Counted from the first letter of the stretch, positions 46,284 through 56,746 are shown. The stretch is DNA of 64,000 nucleotides from Methanobacterium_B sp963825335 (GCA_963825335.1 CAWGSP010000001.1:1860001-1924000), one strand, 5' to 3'. Notes: generated from the letters alone by a model not told the origin. Numbers and translations: made by a program.

Positions 46284-46982
46284 CTACCAATTTGACTGTC
46301 TTTTCGTCCTGTAATAACCTAAAATCAATAAAATAATTGCCAATAAGACCACGTAGCTCAGTGTTGTTAAAGAAGTTATGTTTGTGGGCCGCATTGGCGA
46401 CTGAACAACAGCACTAATATTTGGTAAGAGAATAGCAGATGCTAAGAAATAGAATCCCGCAAAAAGCATAAAATTGCCCAATAGAATGGGATAAGGTTTT
46501 TTTGTTATTTTGACTACCAATCCTGATGTGAAATAGGATATCAGTATTGTTAAACTCAAAATAACTGCTGAGTACTGTCCAATAGCAGCTGATGAGACCC
46601 CTATTATTGGGGATATGAGCACGATTGCAGCAACAACCATGCCAAAACAGCATGGACATGGGGCTATCATGGCAGCACATGTAGCTTTTGCATGATTTTT
46701 ATGATGAATTTTCCATTCCCTTATTGTGATAAAACCAGCATATCCGATGATTAAAGACATGATCAATACAAGAACAAAATTATAATCGTATACAACTGTA
46801 TAGAGGATATTTGCATATCCTGAGACCATCGATGATAAAATTAGTATTCCTGCTCCATACCCCAGAGCAATAGCCACTCCAATTTTTTTTGAAAGGCCTG
46901 CAAAGCCCATGGCAAAACCAATTTTAACACCAAAAATTAGCACGGTAGACAGTATACCCAATTGCCATAATAGTTCCAACAT
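46284..46982 (-). CDS. DUF2162 membrane transporter-like protein
   Basis: 232 residues, six or seven membrane helices, with a central basic loop and the Cys-rich CAAMIAPCPCCFGMVVA at the start of a helix. This family (DUF2162, predicted transporter of the LysE/cytochrome-biogenesis type) is regularly linked to MotA/ExbB and DUF2149 genes in methanogens. The CPCC motif suggests metal or thiol handling. It is the first gene of the three-gene membrane set; a beta-helix surface protein gene lies 184 bp upstream. Confidence 0.8.
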   Translation of the reverse strand: MLELLWQLGILSTVLIFGVKIGFAMGFAGLSKKIGVAIALGYGAGILILSSMVSGYANILYTVVYDYNFVLVLIMSLIIGYAGFITIREWKIHHKNHAKATCAAMIAPCPCCFGMVVAAIVLISPIIGVSSAAIGQYSAVILSLTILISYFTSGLVVKITKKPYPILLGNFMLFAGFYFLASAILLPNISAVVQSPMRPTNITSLTTLSYVVLLAIILLILGYYRTKRQSNW

Positions 46983-47166
46983 TTGATCATATCCTTACCT
47001 GATATTTTACATTGAATTTATCGACAAATATAATATAAAAATAAACGAATTTATTCAAATATTTATTTCGTATCCAATCAGACCCATTCGATACAAATTT
47101 ATCTAAATCTTATTCATTCTTCTAAAAAAATAAAGAAGAAAGGATCTAATCCTTTATTCGTTTTTT

Positions 47167-48867
47167 TTATGTTGCTGTTATGTTGTATGATTTTTTCGTT
47201 TGGCCATTTACTAATACAGGTAACTTGTAGGTACCCTTTTTATTGACCTTAACCTTCATACTCAACACAACTGTTTTATTTGATCCTACGTATCCTGTCC
47301 ATTTGCCTGAACTGTATTTGAACGCACTGCTTTGACTTGTACTTACCACAGTTAAGCCTTTAGGGAGTTTGTTCTGCACAGTATACAATCCAGAGGTGTC
47401 TAACCCGGTATTTTTACACGTGAAGGTAAGAATTATATAGCTACCAGTTTTCACCTTGGTACTGCTTATTGTATACGAAAATGCAGTGTTGACATCCTTA
47501 TTTATCGTTAACTTAGTGTTTGTTCCGTTTATAACATTGCTTCCGCTGTTATCTGTGTAGTTTAATGACGGTGTATTTGATACTACTCCTGCTTTTTTTG
47601 CAGTCAATGTGAATATGATCATTGCATTGCTATTGGCGTTGAGTGTTTTTAAATTCCATGTTCCTGTTTGAGAGTTGTAACTTCCACTTGACACTCCATT
47701 TAGGACATAGGATGTGTAATTGGATGATGGAAGTATGTTGCTTATTGTAATATTAGTTGCTGCACCGCTTCCTGTGTTTGAAAGTTTTAATACGAAGGTG
47801 GTTGTCTTACCATTTGTTATGGTGGAATTGGAATAACTTGTACTCATTGTAAGATTTGAATACTGATCTTCGGTGTCTGTGAATGTTCCGTTAGCTGATG
47901 TTGGGCTGTTGGTGCTGCTGTCAGCTATGAGAACGTAGTATGGGAATGTTGGTGGGAACATTGTTGATTTGAGGTTGTATGTGTTGTTTTGTATTGTGAC
48001 GTTGTAGAATCCTGAGGAAAGTAATATTCCAGAGAATGAGTTAGACATTGTGTTATTGGTTATGTTAACATTTCCAGCACCATATACCGTGATACAACTT
48101 AATGTGCAGTTACTTATGGTATTGTTGAAAACATCATGTCCTTGTGAGTGCATGAGGTAAATACCTTCGTTACAATTACTGACAGTATTACCATTAACTG
48201 TTACATCGGGTCCTACCGGATGTCTCACATCAATTCCATGGTTAGAACAGTTCTGAACGGTATTATTGGATATTACGGCATCGGCCGATCCAAATGTAAG
48301 AATTCCTGTGGTTGCCATGTTTCCAATAGTATTATTAAAGATAGTAGCGTTTGGACATTCTACACAGTATACTCCCCATGAAGCTAGGTTTAGTGTGTTA
48401 TTAAAAATTTGAAGCCCGCTCACGTATTGGGAGTATATCAATGAATTATAATAACCCATACCGCTGGTTGTGTTAGCAATGCTGGTGATATTAAATCCAC
48501 TTAGTGAACTGCCATTACCGGCACCGTTTGTTCCATTGAAGAAATAGAAAGCTGCTGTGTTGGATATATCATTAGCTGAAGCTATTGACGGAATCAGAGA
48601 AGAATTACTTATGGCTTTTATAACTGTTCCGTTGGTTGCCCCAACTAAATTCAGTGTTTTGTTTATTACCAGCGCTATATTATCATATTCATTTCCTAAG
48701 AACTGTATGGTGTCTCCTGATTGTGCTCCATCTATAATGGCCTGAATTTGGGTGTTATTTAAACCTGGGGCAACAGTAACTGTAGCAGCAGATGCACCTG
48801 AAATTCCTACACTCATCAAAGAAAGAGCAACAAAAGAAACTATTAAATATTTCATATTGTCTTTCAA
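47167..48867 (-). CDS. secreted beta-helix surface protein with DUF11-type domain
   Basis: 566 residues. Signal peptide (LIVSFVALSLMSVGISGASA), then a right-handed parallel beta-helix of NosD type with N-N-T repeats (about 40-330: NGNTVSNCNEGIYLM, NITNNTMSNSFSGIL), then two DUF11-like beta domains (about 340-566). Many N-x-S/T sites. TTG 48867 has GGGGG 9 nt upstream. No membrane anchor at the end, so it may be held in the pseudomurein wall or released. It is on the same strand as the ExbB/ExbD-like genes and could be driven by them. Confidence 0.88.
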   Translation of the reverse strand: MKDNMKYLIVSFVALSLMSVGISGASAATVTVAPGLNNTQIQAIIDGAQSGDTIQFLGNEYDNIALVINKTLNLVGATNGTVIKAISNSSLIPSIASANDISNTAAFYFFNGTNGAGNGSSLSGFNITSIANTTSGMGYYNSLIYSQYVSGLQIFNNTLNLASWGVYCVECPNATIFNNTIGNMATTGILTFGSADAVISNNTVQNCSNHGIDVRHPVGPDVTVNGNTVSNCNEGIYLMHSQGHDVFNNTISNCTLSCITVYGAGNVNITNNTMSNSFSGILLSSGFYNVTIQNNTYNLKSTMFPPTFPYYVLIADSSTNSPTSANGTFTDTEDQYSNLTMSTSYSNSTITNGKTTTFVLKLSNTGSGAATNITISNILPSSNYTSYVLNGVSSGSYNSQTGTWNLKTLNANSNAMIIFTLTAKKAGVVSNTPSLNYTDNSGSNVINGTNTKLTINKDVNTAFSYTISSTKVKTGSYIILTFTCKNTGLDTSGLYTVQNKLPKGLTVVSTSQSSAFKYSSGKWTGYVGSNKTVVLSMKVKVNKKGTYKLPVLVNGQTKKSYNITAT

Positions 48868-49217
48868 ATTTAATTTCCCCCTTTTAATTTTATAATGTAC
48901 ATTAACATGAAATGATTAACGAATGTTATATATAAACGTGTCGATATTTGACATGATCAAAAATAAAATTTCCAATAAAAAAACTTGTTATAGACCATCT
49001 AATTATCCTCTTATGCAATTATAACGAATAAAAAAAAATTTAAGTTTGGTTTAAAAATTTATTTCATCCGAAATTTATACTGATAATCGCATTCAATACC
49101 TATAAATATATAATTCGACAATTATTTATCACTATCAATTAAATAATATCAGCATCGTGATAAAATAATAATTGTAATAATATATGATCAGATGCGTTCA
49201 AAGAGGTTTAAATCAAA
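48868..49217. other. divergent promoter region between surface protein genes
   Basis: 350 bp between divergent beta-helix protein genes. AT-rich with several TATA-like boxes (for example near 49105-49112 and 48925-48932). No gene seen. Confidence 0.5.
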
Positions 49218-50930
49218 ATGTATTACCGTATCCTATTCTCTTTGCTAATTATTATGATCTGCGTAGGGATGAACTTAAATCCAGTTAGTTCAACAGATAT
49301 TAATATCAGTCAGGGATTAAACAATACTGATATTCAAACAATCATAAACGGAGCTCATAGCGGAGATACAATAAATTTCACAGGGAATAATTACAGTAAC
49401 ATATCTTTGATAATTAACAAGAAATTGAACATAACAAGTTCTAAACGAACTACAATTCTAGACAAAAACAGTACAGGAACATTTGCTTTTTATTTTACAA
49501 ATAATAGTTCGGGAAGCGATATCTCAGGCTTGAACATAATAACAGATTGGAATTGTGCTATATTGGCTGAAAATGTTCAGGATATTGATATAACATCCGA
49601 TATCATATCAGGAGGTAGCGGCAGTTCCATAGATCTAAACAACGTCAAAAACGTTAGAATAATTAACAACCTCATAACGAATTCTGATGGAAATGGCATA
49701 AATGTTGAAAATTCTAAAAACATCACTACCGAAAATAATTACATAGCCAACAATGTAAATTCTGGTATAGAAATCTATTCTTCTTCTGATATCCAGATAT
49801 CAAGAAATAATATTTTAAACAATAGTTTGAGTGGTGTGTCAATTTATTCTTCAGACAGTGTTTACATAAATAAAAACACGATAGAAAATAATGGCCATGG
49901 AATTTATTTATCAAACACCAGAAACATTGATATCATTGGGAACAACATCAACGCAAACAAATTAAATGGAATAAGTTTAGAAGACACGACAGAAAACTCT
50001 TACATATCAAATAATAACATTACAGCTAACCTTAATGGAATTTATCTGGATTCAGACAGCATAAACGACACCGTAATATCTAATGTCATTAAAAACAGTT
50101 TTCAATCTGTTTACACATACTTGGATGTTTATGACACTGGTAATGGGATTGATGTGGGAAACAATTATGTCGAATCCAATTCTCTTATCAATATAGAATA
50201 TAATATCATCGATCAGAACCATTTTTTTTCAGTCAAGGCCAATCCAAAATATAATCATTTCACTGTAGGGGCCAACTGGTACGGAACTGCTAACAGGGAA
50301 TATATTGGAACCTGTCCAATGGTAATGACCTGTCCTCTAATGGCCAAATTAGAAAAAACATCAACAGGCTATGAAATTGGGATTTACAATGGAAACACTC
50401 TTGCAACTGTACTACCTTCGATAACAGCCACATTCTTTATAAATGGCAAGGAAACACAAACAGCAACTTTAGTTAATGGAACAGCTTTATTCACCGGAAA
50501 AATAGATTCTTCAATAGATAATGCACTTTCTGCGCTTGTTGGTTTGGATACTTTAAATTTGGACATACCCGCTAATTCTATTAGTCAAACAAACAATACT
50601 GGAAATGGTAATTCACACAGTTCTTCGAACACTACAAGTTATGGAGACAATTCTTCGGGTACAGGATCTGGAAACAGCAGTATAACTTCCCAAGGAACTG
50701 GACAAGGTTCGAATGTTGGTGTTAGCGGAAATCCAGTATCCGAAGGGGGTTTGATTGGGGGAGACAATACAAATAAAGCAAGTGGAAGAAACTCTAACCC
50801 CCTAACGGCAGTTGAAGTATCTATTAAAAAGGCTATAAAACCTATTCAAAATAATCCATACACCAGCCTAGCAATATTTGTTCTTTTAGGTTTCATAGCC
50901 CTGGGTTATTTCAAAAGAGATAAATTATAA
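49218..50930 (+). CDS. membrane-anchored beta-helix surface protein
   Basis: 570 residues. Signal peptide (ILFSLLIIMICVGMNLNPVSS), beta-helix repeats (about 30-330) whose opening QGLNNTDIQTIINGAHSGDT matches the gene at 47167, a beta domain, a Ser/Thr/Gly-rich stalk (about 450-530), and a C-terminal helix SLAIFVLLGFIALGY followed by FKRDKL that anchors it in the membrane. SD AGAGGT. Typical archaeal adhesin-like design. It is divergent from 47167 and shares its N-terminal module, so the two arose by duplication. Confidence 0.88.
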   Translation: MYYRILFSLLIIMICVGMNLNPVSSTDINISQGLNNTDIQTIINGAHSGDTINFTGNNYSNISLIINKKLNITSSKRTTILDKNSTGTFAFYFTNNSSGSDISGLNIITDWNCAILAENVQDIDITSDIISGGSGSSIDLNNVKNVRIINNLITNSDGNGINVENSKNITTENNYIANNVNSGIEIYSSSDIQISRNNILNNSLSGVSIYSSDSVYINKNTIENNGHGIYLSNTRNIDIIGNNINANKLNGISLEDTTENSYISNNNITANLNGIYLDSDSINDTVISNVIKNSFQSVYTYLDVYDTGNGIDVGNNYVESNSLINIEYNIIDQNHFFSVKANPKYNHFTVGANWYGTANREYIGTCPMVMTCPLMAKLEKTSTGYEIGIYNGNTLATVLPSITATFFINGKETQTATLVNGTALFTGKIDSSIDNALSALVGLDTLNLDIPANSISQTNNTGNGNSHSSSNTTSYGDNSSGTGSGNSSITSQGTGQGSNVGVSGNPVSEGGLIGGDNTNKASGRNSNPLTAVEVSIKKAIKPIQNNPYTSLAIFVLLGFIALGYFKRDKL

Positions 50931-50967
50931 TGAATTTAGATTAATAAATTTTTTGGAGGGGAATGGA

Positions 50968-52575
50968 ATTAGCTCAAAGTCACAGAGAAATATTTCAAAT
51001 GATAAACAAGGTTTATTAATGTTCTGTATTTTGGTTTTTGTTGGTATTTTTATTCTTTTTGCATATGGTATTGGCAATGTATCCGCAGAAAACCCTTCTA
51101 ATATTTATGTAAGTACACACGGTAACGATAGCTGGAGCGGTTTGAACTCAACATATAAAGGGGGTGTAAATGGTCCAAAGGCCACAATCACAAATGCCAC
51201 AAAGTCAGTGGCACCAGGTGGGACGGTTTACCTGGATAGTGGAACGTATAATGAAAATAATATAGTGATCGACACAAACATCTCAATAATAGGTCAAAAT
51301 GGAAACACCATAATAAACGGAACAAACCCCGGGTCTGTATTTATAATAATGCAAGGAACGGATGTATATATAGACAATCTAACACTAAAAAATGGAAACT
51401 CTGTAATGGGTGCAATCTACAATAATGGTGATTTAATATTAAATAACTGTACATTTACAGATAACAGCGCAAGCGATGGAGGGGCAATTTACAATTCTGG
51501 TACCTTAACTGTTAAAGACAGTATATTGGATGGTAATAGTGGATCGATAAATGGCGGTTCTATCTACAATACAGGTACGTTGGATTTATTGTCCACTAAT
51601 TTTATAAACAATACAGTGACGACCAGTGATGGTGGAGCTATTTACAGTGAAGGAGTTCTAACAGCTGATAACTGCAATTTTACAGGGAATTCAGTGACAA
51701 CAGATGATGGGGGGGCCATTTATAATTATGGGAATGCTATCATTGATAATAATAATTTCACAGATAATTCTGGAAATATGGGTGGCGCTATTTATAATTT
51801 CAACAATTTGAATGTATCAAACAGTTTTTTCACAGATAACTGTGCTTGCGACGGCGGTGCATGTGTTGATGAGGGTAATTCAAAAATTTCAAACACGAGT
51901 TTCCTTTACAACAGTGCAATGTGTTCTGGCGGTGCTATCATAATTTTCAATAACTGTAATCTAGATGTGCAAAATAGTACTTTTATGGGTAACACTGCAA
52001 ATTTTGGTGGAGTTATGGCTAGTTATGGAACTGTAAATATAAATGAAAGTGATTTAGAAGATAATAAAGCTACTCAATGGGGTGGTGTTTTATCCAACTA
52101 TGGAACGGCTAAAATTCAGTACAGCAGAATCATAGATAATACAGCAAATTCAGGGAATGCAATATACGGTTATGATAATAAAACTGATATCTCACTTAAC
52201 TGGTGGGGTTCAAATAATGCACCTGTTAACGAGGTTTATGGTAGTGTGACAATTGCACCATGGATAATCCTGAACATAAGCTCTAACTCCACCATTCCTC
52301 TCAATAGTAACTCCACAGTAACAGCTGATATGGTCCACGATTCAAACGGAGTGTACCATGATCCAGCTAATGGCCATGTTCCTAATGGGATCTTAACAAC
52401 GTTTAATACCAGCTCATTAAGTAAAAAATCGTATACATCGAATGGAATTATACAATACGTTTTTAATGGAGGTTCAATAACCGAATTAGCTAAAATTTCC
52501 GTTGTAACGGACAATCAATCAGTACAAACATTTGTTAAAGTAATATACCACACAGCCAATAGTGAAAATAGTTGA
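50968..52575 (+). CDS. adhesin-like protein with Pmp-type repeats
   Basis: About 535 residues. Signal/anchor helix (LLMFCILVFVGIFILFAYGI), then about ten GGAIYN-type repeats (residues 130-400) as in chlamydial Pmp and methanogen adhesin-like proteins, ending in a TIAPWIILNISS beta domain. There is no good ATG upstream of the helix: GGAGGGG (50955-50961) is 6 nt before an in-frame ATT at 50968, while the first ATG (51019) is at the helix itself and has only AAGG upstream. Downstream, an overlapping frame carries Ig-like domains that probably belong to the same protein. Confidence 0.75.
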   Translation: MSSKSQRNISNDKQGLLMFCILVFVGIFILFAYGIGNVSAENPSNIYVSTHGNDSWSGLNSTYKGGVNGPKATITNATKSVAPGGTVYLDSGTYNENNIVIDTNISIIGQNGNTIINGTNPGSVFIIMQGTDVYIDNLTLKNGNSVMGAIYNNGDLILNNCTFTDNSASDGGAIYNSGTLTVKDSILDGNSGSINGGSIYNTGTLDLLSTNFINNTVTTSDGGAIYSEGVLTADNCNFTGNSVTTDDGGAIYNYGNAIIDNNNFTDNSGNMGGAIYNFNNLNVSNSFFTDNCACDGGACVDEGNSKISNTSFLYNSAMCSGGAIIIFNNCNLDVQNSTFMGNTANFGGVMASYGTVNINESDLEDNKATQWGGVLSNYGTAKIQYSRIIDNTANSGNAIYGYDNKTDISLNWWGSNNAPVNEVYGSVTIAPWIILNISSNSTIPLNSNSTVTADMVHDSNGVYHDPANGHVPNGILTTFNTSSLSKKSYTSNGIIQYVFNGGSITELAKISVVTDNQSVQTFVKVIYHTANSENS

Positions 52576-53173
52576 GCCAAGTAAAAATTCAAAAAGCATC
52601 TCACCGATTCAAGAAATCAAAATAACCTTTAACGAAGCAATAAAAATTGGAAACAACTATATAGAACTAAAAAATATAAAAAATGTATCGGTACCTATAA
52701 AAACATCCATCAACAGAGATGTTATGACCATAACATCCGAAATATCGCTAAGTAATGGTGAATATATTCTCAGCTTACATACCGGATGTATAACAGATTT
52801 AGCAACAACACCTATCAAATTTTATAAAACTAACTTCTTTATTGAATGTGTTTTGCCAAAGGTAGACGAAATAATGCCTCAGAATAACGCAAAAAACGTT
52901 CCAGCAAATCTGAATATTAAAATAATCTTCAATAAACCAATCAAATCCGGAAATAACTATATTCAATTAGAAACTAGATCCGGAAAAGCAGTTAAATTTT
53001 CTGAAACTATTACAGGCAATACAATTACACTTAGTCCATGCAGAGATTTAATAAAAGGTGAGCGATATACCCTGATTTTACACACAGGCAGCGTAACTGA
53101 TCTCGAAGATAATTTAATTGCAAATTACAGCAGCCAATTTACTGTAGGCACTGAGTTCAAATATAATACATAA
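52562..53173 (+). CDS. Ig-like (Big_5) surface-protein domains, probably frameshifted part of previous gene
   Basis: 203 residues forming two SbsA/Big_5 Ig-like domains (IKITFNEAIKIGNNYIEL and IKIIFNKPIKSGNNYIQL, each ending HTG-x-VTDL). There is no signal peptide. The GTG start lies inside the end of the adhesin gene, in the +1 frame, and the domain starts at once after the overlap. I infer that a one-base frameshift near 52562-52575 separated these domains from the adhesin. If intact, the combined protein would be about 740 residues. Confidence 0.65.
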   Translation: MKIVEPSKNSKSISPIQEIKITFNEAIKIGNNYIELKNIKNVSVPIKTSINRDVMTITSEISLSNGEYILSLHTGCITDLATTPIKFYKTNFFIECVLPKVDEIMPQNNAKNVPANLNIKIIFNKPIKSGNNYIQLETRSGKAVKFSETITGNTITLSPCRDLIKGERYTLILHTGSVTDLEDNLIANYSSQFTVGTEFKYNT

Positions 53174-53485
53174 AACAAAGAATAGAAATAATTTGAAATC
53201 ATTATCCTGTTATCTAAATTATAATAGTTTTAAACATTATAAATGATGTTAACGTTTTAAACTCTAAAAATACCATGATATCGTAGCTCAATATATTCAA
53301 CAATTGAAATTTCAATTATTAAATATCTTCTGAAATGTAAAATTGGATGACTTTTAATAATATTTTTGCCTTTTATAGATATATAGGTCTAAAAATACAG
53401 TAAATATTTTAAATGCACTGTTAATCGAATTATTATTTCTCTTTTCTGAAAGTTAAAAAAATTTAGTATTCTAGGTTTAAAATTG

Positions 53486-53740
53486 TTAATCTTCTTTTTT
53501 CCATCGAAAAAAAGTTTTCATGAACTCTATGAAATAGATAAACCACATTAACCCGCCTAATATCAAGATTACACTAAAATAATGTAACCTGTCAATTGAG
53601 AGACATTAATGAAGAATAGTAAAAAACCCTAGGGATGTTAGGGAAAGTCCAAGAATCTTCACCCAGATATAATGTCCCAACGAGTCAATCATTGAGATCC
53701 TTCCGTATGTACTTGCCCTATCAACAATACCTTTCTCTAT
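53486..53740 (-). pseudogene. remnant of a small membrane protein
   Basis: Minus-strand fragments EKGIVDRASTYGRISMIDSL and IWVKILGLSLTSLGFFTIL, then after a stop and frameshift LILGGLMWFIYFIEFMKTFF and a stop at 53486. They read as a 2-3 helix membrane protein of about 85 residues that has decayed. The rest of the 53174-53786 gap shows no gene. Confidence 0.5.
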
Positions 53741-53745
53741 GAAAA

Positions 53746-53822
53746 GGTGACATTTATGTCACCATGTAAAATATCTAAAGGGACATTTACGTCCCACTTG
53801 CACACCATAGGGGTGACATTTT
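53746..53822. repeat. three tandem AAATGTC(A)CC repeats at nifS 3' end
   Basis: On the minus strand AAATGTCACC, AAATGTCCC and AAATGTCACC recur. One copy at 53746-53763 forms the perfect hairpin GGTGACAT-TT-ATGTCACC. A second (53780-53795, GGGAC-ATTTAC-GTCCC) spans the nifS stop codon. The last lies in nifS coding MSP. They may have arisen by micro-duplication of the nifS end and may also act as terminator hairpins. Confidence 0.6.
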
Positions 53823-54950
53823 CCTTAATTTTTCAACTACTTCTTTAATAGCTGTTATTGCATAATCAATGTCTTCTTCAGTATTTTCGATTCCAAGGCT
53901 TATCCTGAGAGATCCATGTGCCTCTTCTTTCTCAAGACCAATAGCTAATAAAACATGAGAAGCTTCTAACTTAGTGGATGAACATGCAGAACCGGTTGAG
54001 GCAGCTATACCTTTAGAGTCCAGGTGTAATATCAATGATTCTCCTTCTATCGCATCAAATCTGAAATTAGCATTGTTGGGTAAACGTTTAGTTCTATGTC
54101 CATTGAGGTATGAATCTTTATTCTCTGCAAGTACCGCATCGATCAGTCTATCCCTTAATTTGGTCAGTTTCCGAGCGTTGCTTTCGAGATTTTCATTTGC
54201 AATAGAACATGCTTTACCAAGACCTACAATCCCTGGAATGTTCTCCGTTCCAGGTCTAAATCCTCTCTCATGTCCTCCTCCATACATGAGTGGTTCTATT
54301 CTAACACCTTTTTTAATATAAAGTGCCCCAATTCCCTTTGGACCGTATAACTTGTGAGATGATAATGAGAGCATGTCAACATTCATTTCAGCAACATTAA
54401 CTGGAATTTTACCCACAGTTTGTACTGCGTCTGTATGGAAATATATGCCATGTTCATTGGCTATTTTTCCTATTTCAACTATTGGTTGTATTGTACCTAT
54501 CTCGTTGTTTGCATGCATTATAGTGATTAGAATGGTTTCATCTGTTATTGCATCTTGAAGATCTTTGATTCTTACAATACCCTCTTCATACACTGGAAGA
54601 TAGGTAACTTTGTAACCATTTTTTTCCAGATATTTACAAGTCTCTTCTACTGCTGGATGTTCTATATCACTTGTTATTATGTGGTTTCCTTTGTTTTTAA
54701 GTTTGCGGGCTGTTCCTAATATTGCAATATTATCTGATTCAGTTCCACCACTTGTGAATATAATTTCTTTGGGGTCTGCTCCTATTATTGATGCAACTTC
54801 TTGCCTTGCGGATTCCATTGCATTTTTAGCTTCTCTTCCTAGGGAATATAATGTGGAAGCATTTCCAAAGGCATTTATAAAATAAGGCTTCATTGCTTCG
54901 AATACTTCAGGATCTACTGGTGATGTAGCTGAATGATCCATATAAATCAT
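53787..54950 (-). CDS. nifS: cysteine desulfurase NifS/IscS
   Basis: 387 residues, class V PLP aminotransferase. PLP Lys200 in SSHKLYGPKG and catalytic Cys323 in TGSACSSTKLE. It removes sulfur from cysteine as persulfide for Fe-S assembly (IscU at 28063) and tRNA thiolation (ThiI). SD AGAGGTG precedes ATG 54950. No palindrome of the sulfur type is in its 177-bp upstream region. The C-terminal WCASGT may be altered by the tandem repeats at its end. Confidence 0.95.
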   Translation of the reverse strand: MIYMDHSATSPVDPEVFEAMKPYFINAFGNASTLYSLGREAKNAMESARQEVASIIGADPKEIIFTSGGTESDNIAILGTARKLKNKGNHIITSDIEHPAVEETCKYLEKNGYKVTYLPVYEEGIVRIKDLQDAITDETILITIMHANNEIGTIQPIVEIGKIANEHGIYFHTDAVQTVGKIPVNVAEMNVDMLSLSSHKLYGPKGIGALYIKKGVRIEPLMYGGGHERGFRPGTENIPGIVGLGKACSIANENLESNARKLTKLRDRLIDAVLAENKDSYLNGHRTKRLPNNANFRFDAIEGESLILHLDSKGIAASTGSACSSTKLEASHVLLAIGLEKEEAHGSLRISLGIENTEEDIDYAITAIKEVVEKLRKMSPLWCASGT

Positions 54951-55127
54951 TTATTGCACCTCTAAAATTTTTTTATATTTATTTTTTAAGCCTAAATACT
55001 GATCGTAAAGTTGAGACCAGTCTAGTATAAACAAAATTTTTTATGAATATTAGTCATCATCATTTATTATAATAATCGAGAGAATTTATACATTTTCATT
55101 ATATGGCCATGCTAGAATATAATTTTG

Positions 55128-56597
55128 TTAAATCCCTGCCATTAAAGTGCTTATATGATCTGTTGTTATGATTCCTATCACCATTCCATTATCATCAACA
55201 ACAGGGAGGGATGAGATATTATATTTTTTCATCTTACTTGCTGCGAGTTCTATTGGATCATCTGGACCGACAACAATCACATCTTTAGTCATTATATTAT
55301 CTAAATGTGTGTAGTTGAGTGCTACAGACTTTGAAATATCCCATGCAGTCACTATGCCCCTTAATTGATTTGTTTCAGATATTACAGGTAGATGTGTTAC
55401 CTTTTCGTGTAACATTATTTCTGCTGCAGTTACAATGCTCGACTCTTCTTTTATCTTGGCAAACTCACTCATCATAACATCTTTGACCAGTGTATCCGAT
55501 AGGAAACCTCCTATCAAATAGTTTAGCTGTCCAGCTTCAATTAAAAAAGCATCATGCCCGTAACTTGATTTAATTTCGAAATAACGTACATCAATATCAT
55601 TGGCACTCAGGGCCATCACAATTTCTTTGGCTTGTGAGGGAGGATACAACCAATCAGAATCTACTGAAATTACTAAAAATTTAATTTTAAGGCCAGTGAA
55701 TGCGTTAGCAAGTGAACCTTCGCTAGTTAGATCGAAGTAATCAAGGGCCTTGGATATGTAAAGGTAAGAATTAGCATCGAATCGTTTAGTAAATGAATCA
55801 CCCTGATAGTGGAGATAACTTTCAACCTCGAAGTCTGTGTCAAACTCGAAACTGTACTCTTCTTTATCCTGGAGCCTTCTTCCAAATTTTTGGTACATTG
55901 ATTCGTTGCTCAGATAGGTTATGTGTGCTATCATCCGAGCAAGTGAAAGACCATTGTTTGGAAATGTTGAATCATAATAATTTCCCTGGTTCCAGTTAGA
56001 ATCAGTTAGTATAGCTCTTCTACCAACTTCATTAAAAGCTATTTGTTGAGGTGATGAATAAGCAGATGTTGCGATAGGAATAGCTGATCTTACCATTTCG
56101 GGATACGACACACACCATTGTAAGACCTGCATTCCACCCATTGACCCTCCGACGACCGAGAATAATTGTTGAATACCCATCGAGTTTATCAGATATTTCT
56201 GGGCATTTACCATATCCTCAATGGTTATTATTGGAAATTCCAATCCATAGGGCTTTTGAGTTTCAGGGTTTATTGATGAGGGTCCTGTTGATCCTTTGCA
56301 TCCACCTATCACATTGCTGCATATTATAAAATATTTCTCTGTGTCCAGACATTTTCCAGGGCCTATTATAATATCCCACCAGCCTGGTTTTTTATCTCCC
56401 TCATACCATCCAGCCACATGGGCATCTCCTGAAAGTGCATGGCATACTAGTATAGCATTGCTTTTTTCTTTGTTAAGCTTTCCATAGGTTTCGTATGCTA
56501 TTTGTGTATTTTTAAGTTTCTTACCACTTTCAAGGATCAAATCATCGGCTATCGTATAATATTTTGTTTCTACAATGCCGATTGATTCGTTTTTCAT
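55128..56597 (-). CDS. metX: homoserine O-acetyltransferase with CBS pair
   Basis: 489 residues: alpha/beta-hydrolase acyltransferase (1-370) with catalytic Ser152 (GGSMGG), Asp315 (DSDWLYP) and His348 (YGHDAFL), then two CBS domains (about 375-489). It makes O-acetylhomoserine from acetyl-CoA for methionine synthesis. The fused CBS pair is common in methanogens and suggests allosteric control by an adenine ligand such as SAM. GGGGAAA box before ATG. It is followed upstream by metY, 149 bp away on the same strand, though each may have its own promoter. Confidence 0.93.
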   Translation of the reverse strand: MKNESIGIVETKYYTIADDLILESGKKLKNTQIAYETYGKLNKEKSNAILVCHALSGDAHVAGWYEGDKKPGWWDIIIGPGKCLDTEKYFIICSNVIGGCKGSTGPSSINPETQKPYGLEFPIITIEDMVNAQKYLINSMGIQQLFSVVGGSMGGMQVLQWCVSYPEMVRSAIPIATSAYSSPQQIAFNEVGRRAILTDSNWNQGNYYDSTFPNNGLSLARMIAHITYLSNESMYQKFGRRLQDKEEYSFEFDTDFEVESYLHYQGDSFTKRFDANSYLYISKALDYFDLTSEGSLANAFTGLKIKFLVISVDSDWLYPPSQAKEIVMALSANDIDVRYFEIKSSYGHDAFLIEAGQLNYLIGGFLSDTLVKDVMMSEFAKIKEESSIVTAAEIMLHEKVTHLPVISETNQLRGIVTAWDISKSVALNYTHLDNIMTKDVIVVGPDDPIELAASKMKKYNISSLPVVDDNGMVIGIITTDHISTLMAGI

Positions 56598-56746
56598 AAT
56601 TTTTTCCCCATATATATTATATCTATATAACTAGTCTGTAACTACAGTCAAACCTTGATTTCTTCGGATAGATGAATTTTTTTACTAACATTCTTTTATC
56701 CTTAATATTAATGATGTTATATTAGATATAGCATTGTTCGTTTTTT

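Noticed and set aside
54951..55127. Possible sulfur-type palindrome upstream of nifS
   Set aside because: The region has only AT-rich DNA such as TTATTATAATAATCG, which lacks the AAC...GTT arms.
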